DNA of 64,000 nucleotides from Bacillota bacterium (GTDB taxonomy: Bacteria; Bacillota; Sulfobacillia; Sulfobacillales; Sulfobacillaceae), in NCBI GenBank assembly GCA_021806205.1, contig JAJZXX010000176.1, forward strand, positions 19,996 to 83,995, read 5' to 3'. The translations under genes were made by a program, and so were the position numbers. Below, in pieces: positions 35,565 to 44,405 of the stretch (positions are counted from its first letter, which is position 1; every line of letters starts with the position of its first letter). Under the pieces are notes generated by a model that saw only the letters and a program-made list of their open reading frames with translations, did not search any database and was not told where the DNA came from.

Positions 35565-37436
35565 TCAGGAACTCTTGGTTCGGGCCCCCGACGGCAATAC
35601 CCCGAGATCTTCGGCGAGATCCCAGAGCCGAGCTTCAATAGCCGGATAGCCGGGAATTGCCGGAATGCGGTGCAGTGTCAACGTGGTTCTATCCTCAATT
35701 CGGTTAGCGAGGATGTTCCAGACCGGCTGCAGCGACTGAGCCAGATTAGGGTCAGCCGGGTGACTCTCATCGCAGGCGGCGATGACCAGGTACGCAAGCC
35801 GTTCAATCGATAGTAAAAGCGGCCAGATTTTGTCACTGATAGGGGGGATTTCGCCTAAGCCGACTTCGTAAATGTGGTGCATGGCAAACACCTGATTCAA
35901 GGTAGCGGCTCGCAGCCTTTTCGTGTCCGCTTCGGTTTTTAAGATCGCTTCTAGGAGACGGCCGGTGTTTTTTACCACCGCTTGGGCTTGGTGGGGAAGG
36001 CGAGTCGCTGACGCTTGGCCCCACAACCCCAAGGCAAAAGCCACGCCGATCGCAGCGCCAACAAGCGTATCCAAAAAACGCGCCCAGATCATGGGCATTA
36101 CGGGCGGGTGGGCTCCGAAATTGATGATGATGAGAGCTAGCGCGGTGATAAATACCACTGCGATGCCATAATTTTTTGCCATAAAATACAGCATGAGGAG
36201 CTGCAAAATGACAATCAGGACGGCTGTGAAAAGACCGGAGGGGCGCAGCGCAATCAAGGCCCCGCTTAACCCTAAGCCGATGGTGGTGCCCAAGGTCCGC
36301 TGGACGGTGCGCTGCGCGATGATGACCGTCGAGACTCCCAAAAGCACAGCCGAAGAGGTTAAGGGCACCCAAAAAGGATGGGAGATTCCGAGCGCATGGG
36401 CGATTAAGACCGAAAAACTCACCGCCAAGCCGATCCGCAAGGTGGCCGGGGCTACCAGACCGTTCCAACTCAGGGACCCGGTCAAGCGTTCTCCGACCGT
36501 TGGATGGTAAGGCGTCTGGGGCTCATCGGTACGGCTGCCGTTAACGATATCTAGGGTCTCCTGCATGACGGCGTGCCATCGTTGCCAGGTATTATCCTGG
36601 GGATTTTTTTCAGGTATGGTCAATGGGTCCGAGTGGTTTTGAGGGTGACGAATCTGCCCGGCGATGCGATGGAGCAGTGTGGCCCACTCGGGATCAACCG
36701 GGGCTTTAACCTGGCTAGATAATCCAAAGGCGGCCCGCAATACTTCTTCGGCCTGGACGGCCAACTGTTTGAGCCTTTGATCATTTGTGCCAGTGGCGGC
36801 GCGGTGTCCCAGCACCACGGCCCGTGCGGCCTGATGACCGCTGGCCGTCTCGCTTGAGGTTCCGAGATGCTGCACGAAATCACCCAGTCCGCGGTAGGCT
36901 TGGCTTACCGGAGCGAATGCGGGTCCGTTGCGGTTCCACAACCAGTCAGACATGCCGATGAGCCAGGCGATGGCGGCACCGCCTAACACGGACAACAATC
37001 GGATCGGAAGAATGCCCGCGGGGTGTAAAGGCAGAGCTGCACTAATGCAGGCGATCAGGACAAACATAAATCCGGCGGGCAAGGGAACATCCAGGGCCGC
37101 CGTCAAATACGTCGCACTAGCGGCCAAAAACCCTAAGGCGAGGGCCATATGCCACCAGACCACCGACAGTGCTCCCAGAGCAAAGGACGCGGTGAGTCCG
37201 AGCCCTACGATAGCTAAGGTGAGGGCGCGGATGCGATACGGCTGATCATGGACATAGAGTGAGGTGAATCCTCCCATAAATGCCCAGACACCCCATTGCA
37301 GGTGTCCGAGCATGAACCCGATCAAAAGTCCGAGGCTGGTCGCTAACCCCATTCCCCCCAGACGACGCCAGGGATCGGGCCCTTTTTTGATGGCAAAAGC
37401 ACTTTTGAGTGGTAATCCTTTGGACAACGCATCCAT
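35565..37436 (-). CDS. FUSC-family (aromatic-acid exporter-like) membrane protein
   Basis: A 623-residue inner-membrane protein with two blocks of about five to six hydrophobic helices (residues about 25-175 and 365-490), each followed by a cytoplasmic helical region, as in the FUSC/YccS/AaeB family. Such proteins export aromatic acids or fusaric acid. ATG 37436 has AAGGGGG 7 nt upstream; codons further upstream overlap the hydroxylase S subunit. It lies 74 bp after the second molybdenum hydroxylase operon on the same strand, so it may export that enzyme's product or a toxic substrate. Confidence 0.82.
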   Translation of the reverse strand: MDALSKGLPLKSAFAIKKGPDPWRRLGGMGLATSLGLLIGFMLGHLQWGVWAFMGGFTSLYVHDQPYRIRALTLAIVGLGLTASFALGALSVVWWHMALALGFLAASATYLTAALDVPLPAGFMFVLIACISAALPLHPAGILPIRLLSVLGGAAIAWLIGMSDWLWNRNGPAFAPVSQAYRGLGDFVQHLGTSSETASGHQAARAVVLGHRAATGTNDQRLKQLAVQAEEVLRAAFGLSSQVKAPVDPEWATLLHRIAGQIRHPQNHSDPLTIPEKNPQDNTWQRWHAVMQETLDIVNGSRTDEPQTPYHPTVGERLTGSLSWNGLVAPATLRIGLAVSFSVLIAHALGISHPFWVPLTSSAVLLGVSTVIIAQRTVQRTLGTTIGLGLSGALIALRPSGLFTAVLIVILQLLMLYFMAKNYGIAVVFITALALIIINFGAHPPVMPMIWARFLDTLVGAAIGVAFALGLWGQASATRLPHQAQAVVKNTGRLLEAILKTEADTKRLRAATLNQVFAMHHIYEVGLGEIPPISDKIWPLLLSIERLAYLVIAACDESHPADPNLAQSLQPVWNILANRIEDRTTLTLHRIPAIPGYPAIEARLWDLAEDLGVLPSGARTKSS

Positions 37437-37510
37437 ACACCGTCCCCCTTGTATTGCTAGCGTGCCCAGGCTGCGCTGGTTTTTTCCGGGGGATGTTGGC
37501 GGACCCGGTC

Positions 37511-37984
37511 TTATTCCACTTCGGACCGCACGACCGATTGAACCGCATCGCAAATTTCCTGGTAACTCGTGCAGCGGCAGATGTTAGAACGCAGCCATTC
37601 CACCAGGCGACCCTGGTCCGCGGCCCCTTGAAGGCTTAACGCATGGCCGACCATGAGAAATCCGGATGTACAGTAACCACACTGAAATGCCGATTGGCTC
37701 AAAAAAGCTTCTTGAATGGGGGCGTGTTTTAGCCCTTCCACGGTAGTGATGGAGTGATCCTCGACCTCTACCGTTAACATCAGGCAGGATTTTGTGGGGA
37801 TATTGTCGATTAGCACGGTGCATGCCCCGCAGTCACCATTTTCACAACCGGGTTTGGCCCCGGTGAGGCCCAGAGCATCGCCGCGCAGGGTATACAACAA
37901 GGTTTCTCCAGGGTAGATGATAACCTCGCGGGGCTCGTTGTTGATGGTTAAGGTGACCTCTTCGGGTCGCGTGAGCGATCGCAT
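37511..37984 (-). CDS. Molybdenum hydroxylase 2x[2Fe-2S] subunit (second cluster)
   Basis: A 157-residue electron-transfer subunit with CENGDCGACTVLI (plant-type cluster), CGYCTSGFLM and CRCTSY (helical cluster). The last has Ser in place of the usual Gly, still compatible with the fold. Its ATG at 37984 is 1 bp from the end of the FAD subunit. It is encoded third in an L-M-S order, unlike the S-L-M order of the first cluster, which points to a separate lineage. Confidence 0.92.
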   Translation of the reverse strand: MRSLTRPEEVTLTINNEPREVIIYPGETLLYTLRGDALGLTGAKPGCENGDCGACTVLIDNIPTKSCLMLTVEVEDHSITTVEGLKHAPIQEAFLSQSAFQCGYCTSGFLMVGHALSLQGAADQGRLVEWLRSNICRCTSYQEICDAVQSVVRSEVE

Positions 37985-37985
37985 G

Positions 37986-38831
37986 TTACGTCTCCTCCTC
38001 CAATTCCTCTAGCATTCCGGCCAAGGTGTATTGCGTGACAAATTCGCGGTAGGCACGCGACCCATGAGTGTCGCTGAGAGCTGGCATCGGCATGTGCTCG
38101 ACGGCGTCTTTGGCGCGGTCACTGGGACTACGTCGGCCATTGGACAAAATCTTATCCACCCGAGAGGAAACGAAGGGAAACCCGGCCCAACCCGAAAACG
38201 CCGCACGAATACCACCGTTGCGCCGTCGGATCAGTGCAATGGTGACCAAGGGGTAATCAATCCAGTCAATCCGTGTCATTTTGCGACTTTTAAACGCTAA
38301 TCCCTGGATTTCGTGCCCGTCGACGACGAGCGACACCAAAAAATCTCCGGGCTTTAATTTGAATGTTTGATCGTAGCGATCCCGAACGCGGTGGGTGCGC
38401 ATTCCGCCGATCGTGGCGACTTTGGCTTCAGCGCTATCGCTCATGAGGAAGGGCAAGATCGCCTCCCGGTAGGGAAGGGCGCTGAGTAGGTTTCCCCCTA
38501 AGGTGATTTGGCTTCGCACGGTATGATCGGCCACGCGGTCGGCCGTTGCCGTTAATAGCGGCCAAAGATTCCGATTTGCCACATGGGTGAGTCGAAGACC
38601 CGCGCCAAACTCGGCGCTGCCCTGGTACTCGCGGTGCACTAAAACTTCGGGGATGGCTTTGAGATCGATGACGGCGTCGAACCGGGCATCTTGCACGCGG
38701 ACTCGGGTGAGAATCTCGGTTCCTCCCCCATAAAAAGCGGGATGGTGCTGCTCTTTTGACAAGATGCGGAAGAGATCCAGCGCCTGGTCGACGGTGTCGG
38801 GCCGATAATAGAGGAGGTTAAAGGGCGCCAT
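37986..38831 (-). CDS. Molybdenum hydroxylase FAD subunit (second cluster)
   Basis: A 281-residue CoxM/xanthine-dehydrogenase FAD subunit. FAD motifs are FYGGGTEILTRVR near residue 34 and ITLGGNLLSALPYRE near 108. It overlaps the large subunit gene by 14 bp. In the Cox family the first motif is usually AGGHS; the GGGTE form is closer to xanthine/purine-type dehydrogenases, in line with the divergent large subunit. Confidence 0.9.
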   Translation of the reverse strand: MAPFNLLYYRPDTVDQALDLFRILSKEQHHPAFYGGGTEILTRVRVQDARFDAVIDLKAIPEVLVHREYQGSAEFGAGLRLTHVANRNLWPLLTATADRVADHTVRSQITLGGNLLSALPYREAILPFLMSDSAEAKVATIGGMRTHRVRDRYDQTFKLKPGDFLVSLVVDGHEIQGLAFKSRKMTRIDWIDYPLVTIALIRRRNGGIRAAFSGWAGFPFVSSRVDKILSNGRRSPSDRAKDAVEHMPMPALSDTHGSRAYREFVTQYTLAGMLEELEEET

Positions 38832-41160
38832 AGGCTTTGCCCCCTTTCGCGCGCCAAATTACCTCGGGGGTCAAAGGCAAGACGTTGAGGGGAATATTGG
38901 CTGCTCGAGACAAGGCGTTGGCTAAAGCCGCGCCGATAGCAAGCACTCCGTGCTCGCCCAAGGGACGGGCGCCGAACGGGGAGTCGACTTGGGGCGTTTC
39001 CACAAATTCGACCAGGTATTGCTCCGCCTGTTCACCGACGCGCATGACTCGGTAACTGCGAAATTGGTTGGATAAAAATTGCCCCTGCGCGTCGTAGTGC
39101 ACGGCTTCGCGACTGGCGATGCCTAGGCCCATGTTCATGCCGCCCATGACTTGGCCGGCGGCTGCTTTGGGATTGATGACCTGCCCTGCATCCAGTACCG
39201 TGGCCGCCTTGAGAATGCGATATTGATGCGTGATGCGGTGATATTCCACCTCCACGGCTTGGACGCCCACGGTCCAGGCCGGGCCGGGCCGGCCATGCCC
39301 GGTTTGTTGGTCCAAGAGATTGAGATGACGAATCATAAAACGGCCCCGTCCCATGATTTGTCCACCGATGGAGTCGCCTTCCGGGTATTTGTAGCCGAGC
39401 GCTAAATCTTGGTATCGGAGCGCAATGGTGGGGTCGTCGCGGACAAATATTTTCTCGCCGCCGTAATCGAGATCATCGGGTGAGCACCGCAATATGGCGG
39501 CGGCAATACTTTTGAGTTGGCGCACCATATCATCCGCGGCATCCATCACGGCGCGTCCCACCATGTAGGTGGAGAGGCTCGCCACAGTCTTCCAGTGCTC
39601 CGGATCGACGGCCGTATTGACGTCTTCGTGAACAAATACCTGGTCTATGGGGATGCGTAATTGCTCGGCGAGGATTTGCGCGGCAGTGGTTTTTGTCGCC
39701 GGCCCAAACTCCACTGCGCCGATATTAAGATTGACACTGCCGTCGGAATTCATGAGGGTGATGGCCCCTGAAATCGCGTTGGGAGGACTGGACGAGGTCT
39801 TCCAAAATGCCGCCACCCCGGTGGCGCGGACGCGGTGAGCATCAATGGGTTCCACGGCGGCCTGGTTCCAGCGAATCACCCGGCGCATCTGTTCGATGCA
39901 AAGCGGCAAGTGGCCGAGATTGCTCCTGGTCAAGCGCGCCTTAGTGGGGGTGAGGTGTCCAGGGGCCAGCGCATTTTGTTCCCTGAGACGCAGAGGATCC
40001 TGGTCCAGGGCCTTGGCCAGTTCATCGATAGCCCGCTCCACCGCAAACGTCATAGGCATATGCCCAAACCCTCGAAAGGCGGTGGTGTAGGTGTGATTGG
40101 TGTACACAGAGAACACGTCCGTGTGAAGGTGTTCGATATTGTATGGACCCGTACACTGGGCCGCGATGGCACGGGCAATCCGTGGAGCTGAGTCGGTGTA
40201 GGCGCCAATATCCATATAAAACCGCATCTGGGCCGCCTGAATCATTCCGTCTTGGGTCGCGCCCAACTCGACCTCGGCTTCCATACCCATACCCACCGGA
40301 GACGTTGCCATATCGGCTTCGCGGGTGTTCACCAACTTGACCGTGTGGCCCCCGACCGCTCTAGAGGCCAAATAGGCTAAAAGTTCTAACTGGATAGCGG
40401 CCTTGCCACCGAATGCACCGCCCACTAAGGGCACCTGGACAATGATCTGACCGGGATTCAGTTTGAAGTATTTGGCCACCTGCTTTTGGACTTCGAAGGG
40501 GGACTGGGTGCTGGCCTGAATGAGGACACGCCCGTCCGGCAAAATCTCGGCCTTGGCGATGCGGGGTTCTATGGCCGCGTGATCGATTTGCGGGAGGCTC
40601 ACCTGGACCTTCACGCGCACCGAACATTTTTTTAGGAATCTATCGGGATCGCCTTTGATCATGTTGGCCTCATCGGCGATATTGCTGTGCTTTCGGGGAG
40701 AGGCCGGGGGAGTCGCCACGGTGTAGCTGCCGATATTATCATGGACTAAAGGTGCATTGGCCTTGAGGGCGTCTTGGATCGAGTTGACGACCGCTAAAGG
40801 CCGGTACCGCACTTTGATCAGGCTGGCCGCTTTTTGAGCGGCGGATTCATCACGCGCCACGATCAGAGCTACCGGTTCCCCCCAGTAGCGCACTTTGTCT
40901 TTGGCCAAGGGCGGCCGATCCTCGGTGACGTCGCCCGTTAATAAAGGCGCCAAGTCGCCCGCGGTTAAGATGGTCTGTACCCCGGCAACTTTCCGGGCAT
41001 CGGCGGTATGTATGCCAACAATTTTTGCGTGGGCCTGGCGGGCGGGTACAAAAAGGGCATGCCAGGTGCCCGGCACGTTCATATCATTCGTGTAGCGCGC
41101 TCGGCCGGTAACTTTGCTCGAGGCCTCCTTACGCCTCACACTGGTGCCGATAATGGTCAT
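38818..41160 (-). CDS. Xanthine-dehydrogenase-family molybdopterin subunit (second cluster)
   Basis: A 780-residue catalytic subunit. VPLVGGAFGGKAAIQ fits the molybdopterin-binding FGGK motif. The active-site loop is TTAFRGFGHMP, the xanthine/aldehyde-oxidoreductase form, so it is neither form-I nor form-II CO dehydrogenase. The late GARPLGEHGVLAIG contains the expected catalytic glutamate. It leads an L-M-S operon ending with a FUSC exporter. No maturation gene accompanies it; it may rely on the coxD-G/XdhC set of the first cluster. The substrate is unknown, possibly an N-heterocycle or aromatic aldehyde. Confidence 0.9.
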   Translation of the reverse strand: MTIIGTSVRRKEASSKVTGRARYTNDMNVPGTWHALFVPARQAHAKIVGIHTADARKVAGVQTILTAGDLAPLLTGDVTEDRPPLAKDKVRYWGEPVALIVARDESAAQKAASLIKVRYRPLAVVNSIQDALKANAPLVHDNIGSYTVATPPASPRKHSNIADEANMIKGDPDRFLKKCSVRVKVQVSLPQIDHAAIEPRIAKAEILPDGRVLIQASTQSPFEVQKQVAKYFKLNPGQIIVQVPLVGGAFGGKAAIQLELLAYLASRAVGGHTVKLVNTREADMATSPVGMGMEAEVELGATQDGMIQAAQMRFYMDIGAYTDSAPRIARAIAAQCTGPYNIEHLHTDVFSVYTNHTYTTAFRGFGHMPMTFAVERAIDELAKALDQDPLRLREQNALAPGHLTPTKARLTRSNLGHLPLCIEQMRRVIRWNQAAVEPIDAHRVRATGVAAFWKTSSSPPNAISGAITLMNSDGSVNLNIGAVEFGPATKTTAAQILAEQLRIPIDQVFVHEDVNTAVDPEHWKTVASLSTYMVGRAVMDAADDMVRQLKSIAAAILRCSPDDLDYGGEKIFVRDDPTIALRYQDLALGYKYPEGDSIGGQIMGRGRFMIRHLNLLDQQTGHGRPGPAWTVGVQAVEVEYHRITHQYRILKAATVLDAGQVINPKAAAGQVMGGMNMGLGIASREAVHYDAQGQFLSNQFRSYRVMRVGEQAEQYLVEFVETPQVDSPFGARPLGEHGVLAIGAALANALSRAANIPLNVLPLTPEVIWRAKGGKAYGAL

Positions 41161-41318
41161 GAAAGTCCTCCTCAGGAATCGTGTCGACCCATTGGTAGCT
41201 TCCCTTACGCCAGGAGATTCTATGTGTCAGTGAAGGTGGGGGGTCAGCGTGGTATCATGTACCTATGATTCTGCAATACTGAACTGGGATAAGGGTTAGG
41301 CTCAAGAGGGTGGTTCGC

Positions 41319-42629
41319 ATGAAAATTCAAGTGGTGGGGGTCAATCATATAGAGGCGCCACTATCGGTGCGCGAACGGGTGGCTATAGCTCCTCCTGTGT
41401 TGGTTGATGCCTATCAGAGCCGCGATCGCATTCGTCATGAAGAGGGCACGGTGGTTTTATCCACGTGCAACCGGACCGAAATCTATGTCGCGGGAGACGT
41501 CGAACTGGCGGATGTGTTGACCTGGTGGGAACGTATGGTGGGCGTCAATCGCGGGGAATTTTCTGACGCGCTCTATTGGTGGGAGGGGATGGAGGCCGCC
41601 CGACATTTATTTGGGGTCGCTGCGGGCATTGATTCGATGGTGCTGGGCGAAACCCAGATCCTGGGTCAAGTCAAGGACGCCTATCAGATTGCCCAGGAGT
41701 ATGGCGTGGCTGGCCAGTTGCACCGGATCTTTCAATACGCCTTAAAAGTGGGCAAGCGATCCCACAGCGAGACAGAGGTCGGGCGCAATGCGCTTTCGTT
41801 AGGGTATGCGGTGGTGGAACTGGCCAAAAAAGTATTCGGTTCGGTTCAAGACCGCTCGGCCCTCATCATTGGGGCGGGCGAGACCGCTCAGTTGGTTGCC
41901 CGCCATTTGAGTGCCCAAGGTCTCAAATCCTTGACGATCTTGAACCGCACCGATAGGTTAGGTGCTCGCCTGGCGCAAGAGATTGGCGTCTTGACGGTTG
42001 ACTGGGCCCAATTAGAGTCGGCGATGGCCCGAGCAGACATTGTGGTGTCTTGCACCAGCGCGCCGGGGTTTTTGGTGACACGAGAGATGGCCGCACGCAC
42101 GCTGAAAAGGAACCCGCATCAATTTCGCTTCTTTTTTGATTTGGCCGTGCCGCGCGATATCGATCCTACAGTGGCGGACTTGAGTCGAAGCGTGTTTGTT
42201 TATGACATTGATGATGTGACTAGAGTTGTCGACGCGAATCTGCAAAAACGGCGGCGCGAGGTATTCAAGGTGGATCGCATTATTCAGGAGGAGGTGGTTC
42301 AGTTTCAGGACGAAGTGGGGGCCGGCCAGGTGGGATCGGTCATTCGCTCGCTGAGGGACAAGGCCGAAACGATTCGCCAGGAGGAGCTGGCTAAGGCGAT
42401 GGTTCGTCTGCCGAATCTCTCGGAGGATGAACGTCGCGTCGTGGCGGATACCACCCGCCTTATTCTCAATAAGTTTCTCAATGACGCGATGGTGTCCATG
42501 CGCAGTTGGGGGCAGGACGAGCAGAAGGGGTCATCATATATTGCTGCTATTCGCGAACTGTTCCGACTCACTGATGAGGACGCTGCGGCTATGACCCGCG
42601 ACACCCATGTGGCACTGCCCGGTAAATAG
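41319..42629 (+). CDS. hemA: Glutamyl-tRNA reductase
   Basis: First enzyme of C5-pathway heme synthesis, reducing glutamyl-tRNA to glutamate-1-semialdehyde with NADPH. The 436 residues have the active-site cysteine in LSTCNRTEIYV (near residue 49), GLDSMVLGE-type GIDSMVLGETQILGQVK, and the NADPH-binding IIGAGETAQL. ATG 41319 follows AGAGGG; an upstream in-frame GTG at 41310 is less likely. It opens the hemA-hemX-hemC-hemD-hemB operon. The gap from 41161 shows no clear promoter. Confidence 0.96.
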   Translation: MKIQVVGVNHIEAPLSVRERVAIAPPVLVDAYQSRDRIRHEEGTVVLSTCNRTEIYVAGDVELADVLTWWERMVGVNRGEFSDALYWWEGMEAARHLFGVAAGIDSMVLGETQILGQVKDAYQIAQEYGVAGQLHRIFQYALKVGKRSHSETEVGRNALSLGYAVVELAKKVFGSVQDRSALIIGAGETAQLVARHLSAQGLKSLTILNRTDRLGARLAQEIGVLTVDWAQLESAMARADIVVSCTSAPGFLVTREMAARTLKRNPHQFRFFFDLAVPRDIDPTVADLSRSVFVYDIDDVTRVVDANLQKRRREVFKVDRIIQEEVVQFQDEVGAGQVGSVIRSLRDKAETIRQEELAKAMVRLPNLSEDERRVVADTTRLILNKFLNDAMVSMRSWGQDEQKGSSYIAAIRELFRLTDEDAAAMTRDTHVALPGK

Positions 42630-42650
42630 TCGTAGAACCGGGGGGACGTT

Positions 42651-43448
42651 TTGGGCATTCTTCTTGTCGCGTTAACCGGGATGGGGTATCTGGGCGCGGC
42701 GATCTTAACGGTAGCGCAGTTATATGATGGGGAAATGGCCCCATGGGCGCGCTTTTGTGCATGGGCTGGATTTGTCTTTGGCGGCTGGTGGCTCGCGGGA
42801 CGGATAGCGGGGTTAATTAGCCCCGGTCCCTTGACCCTCCAAGATTTTGTCCTAACCTTAGTATGGCTTTCAACAACGCTCTGGTTATTGGGGGGGCGCC
42901 GGTTTGATCTGGCTTGTTTGGGAGCGTTTTTGTACCCCCCGGGGTTTTTGCTTTGGGCGGCCAGCCTATGGGCGGCGCAACGCGTTTTTGCGTCAGCGCC
43001 CCCGACCAGCATTGCTATCAGCCTCATGATGTCGGTAATCGCAGCGTCGGTTTTTTTGCTCTTGGCGGTTTTCGGTATCATGTATATCGAAAAGGAGCGT
43101 GAATTGGCCGAAAAGCGTATACGCCTGTTTTACTACCAATTGCCTGCGCTCGATGACATGGATGATTGGATGGCCCGCTTATTGCTGTGGGGATGGCTTT
43201 GGTTTACGGCGACCCTGATGGTCGGACAAGTTCTTTGGGCAGGCGGTCATTTTTCCGGGGGTCTTGGGCGTCTAGCCCCAGTGGGGGTTTGGGCTATTTA
43301 CGCTATGGTTCTGGCCGGTCGCCTGTTTTGGCATTGGCGGGGGCACCGCGTGGCCGTCGGTGCCATGTTGGCGTTTGTCGGTGTCTTGGGCAATCTCTTT
43401 GTGGTTGACCTGGTGCTAACATCGCCCCATGGCCTATTCTTGTGGTAA
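42651..43448 (+). CDS. hemX: HemX/CcsA-like membrane protein
   Basis: A 265-residue protein with about eight hydrophobic helices and the layout of cytochrome-c-assembly (CcsA)/HemX proteins. It has a conserved-looking WLWFTATLMVG helix and a final GNLFVVDLVL helix. In B. subtilis HemX sits in the same place between hemA and hemC and lowers HemA levels; here the role is inferred from position. The start is TTG 42651 after GGGGGGAC. Confidence 0.82.
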   Translation: MGILLVALTGMGYLGAAILTVAQLYDGEMAPWARFCAWAGFVFGGWWLAGRIAGLISPGPLTLQDFVLTLVWLSTTLWLLGGRRFDLACLGAFLYPPGFLLWAASLWAAQRVFASAPPTSIAISLMMSVIAASVFLLLAVFGIMYIEKERELAEKRIRLFYYQLPALDDMDDWMARLLLWGWLWFTATLMVGQVLWAGGHFSGGLGRLAPVGVWAIYAMVLAGRLFWHWRGHRVAVGAMLAFVGVLGNLFVVDLVLTSPHGLFLW

Positions 43449-43486
43449 GGGCAGACTAGAAAGAGACAAAAGGAGGCGGTGGGAAG

Positions 43487-44404
43487 GTGGCACACATAAA
43501 AATCGGGACACGGGCCAGTGCCCTGGCTTTAGCGCAGGCTGACGCCGTTGCCCAGTTGTTGCGGGAATTGGGCCACACCGCCGAACTCGTGCCGATCAAG
43601 ACGTGCGGCGATCATGTGTTGGATCGGCCGTTGCATGAAATAGGATCTAAAGGACTATTTACCGAAGAGTTGGAGCGTGCGCTTTTGTCGAATGCGGTGG
43701 ATGTGGCGGTCCACTCGTTGAAGGATTTACCCACGGAGCTGACTCGGGGACTCAAGGTTGTCGCATACATGTTGCCCGAAGATAGGCGCGATGTAATGAT
43801 TACGGGGGGATCGGCTTTGGCTGACCTTAGGCCAGGGACGGTTGTGGGCACCTCAAGCCTTCGAAGGGCGGCGTTTATCCGGGCGTGGAGGCCCGATCTT
43901 GAAATCGCGCCCATACGCGGGAATCTTTTGACCCGTTTGGAGAAATGGCAGAAAGGTCAGGTCGACGCGTTGGTTTTAGCCGCCGCCGGATTATTGCGGA
44001 TGGGGCGCGGGCATCTCATTACAGAATATCTGGATCCCGAGCGTATCGTGCCGAGCCCGGGCCAGGGGATCTTGGCGGTTGAAGTCGGCCAGCATCGTTC
44101 CGACTTGATGCCGATCGCGGCCGCCTTAAACGACGAGCCTCTTCAAGTCATCGCCCAAACCGAACGGGCTGTGCTGCACGAACTAGGCAGTGGCTGCCAA
44201 GTCCCTTTGGGCGCGTACGCCGCCTGGACGGATGCCGATCATATGCGGGTGATCGTCCAAGCGGCCTCTTGCGACGGGCGAAAGATGCTCAGACGCACGG
44301 TGGAGTGTACCCGGGCCGATAGCTTAGCCGTCGGTCACGCGCTGGGACGATATCTCAAAAGCGAGGGAGCGTTGGCGCTTATTGCAGAAATGGAGGGTGG
44401 CTGA
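43487..44404 (+). CDS. hemC: Porphobilinogen deaminase
   Basis: Polymerises four porphobilinogens into hydroxymethylbilane. The 305 residues contain IGTRASALALAQA at the N-terminus, VHSLKDLPT, VGTSSLRRAA, IRGNLLTRL and LGSGCQVPLGAYA, with the cysteine that holds the dipyrromethane cofactor. The start is GTG 43487 after AGGAGG. Its stop lies 1 bp before the start of hemD. Confidence 0.97.
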   Translation: MAHIKIGTRASALALAQADAVAQLLRELGHTAELVPIKTCGDHVLDRPLHEIGSKGLFTEELERALLSNAVDVAVHSLKDLPTELTRGLKVVAYMLPEDRRDVMITGGSALADLRPGTVVGTSSLRRAAFIRAWRPDLEIAPIRGNLLTRLEKWQKGQVDALVLAAAGLLRMGRGHLITEYLDPERIVPSPGQGILAVEVGQHRSDLMPIAAALNDEPLQVIAQTERAVLHELGSGCQVPLGAYAAWTDADHMRVIVQAASCDGRKMLRRTVECTRADSLAVGHALGRYLKSEGALALIAEMEGG

Positions 44405-44405
44405 G

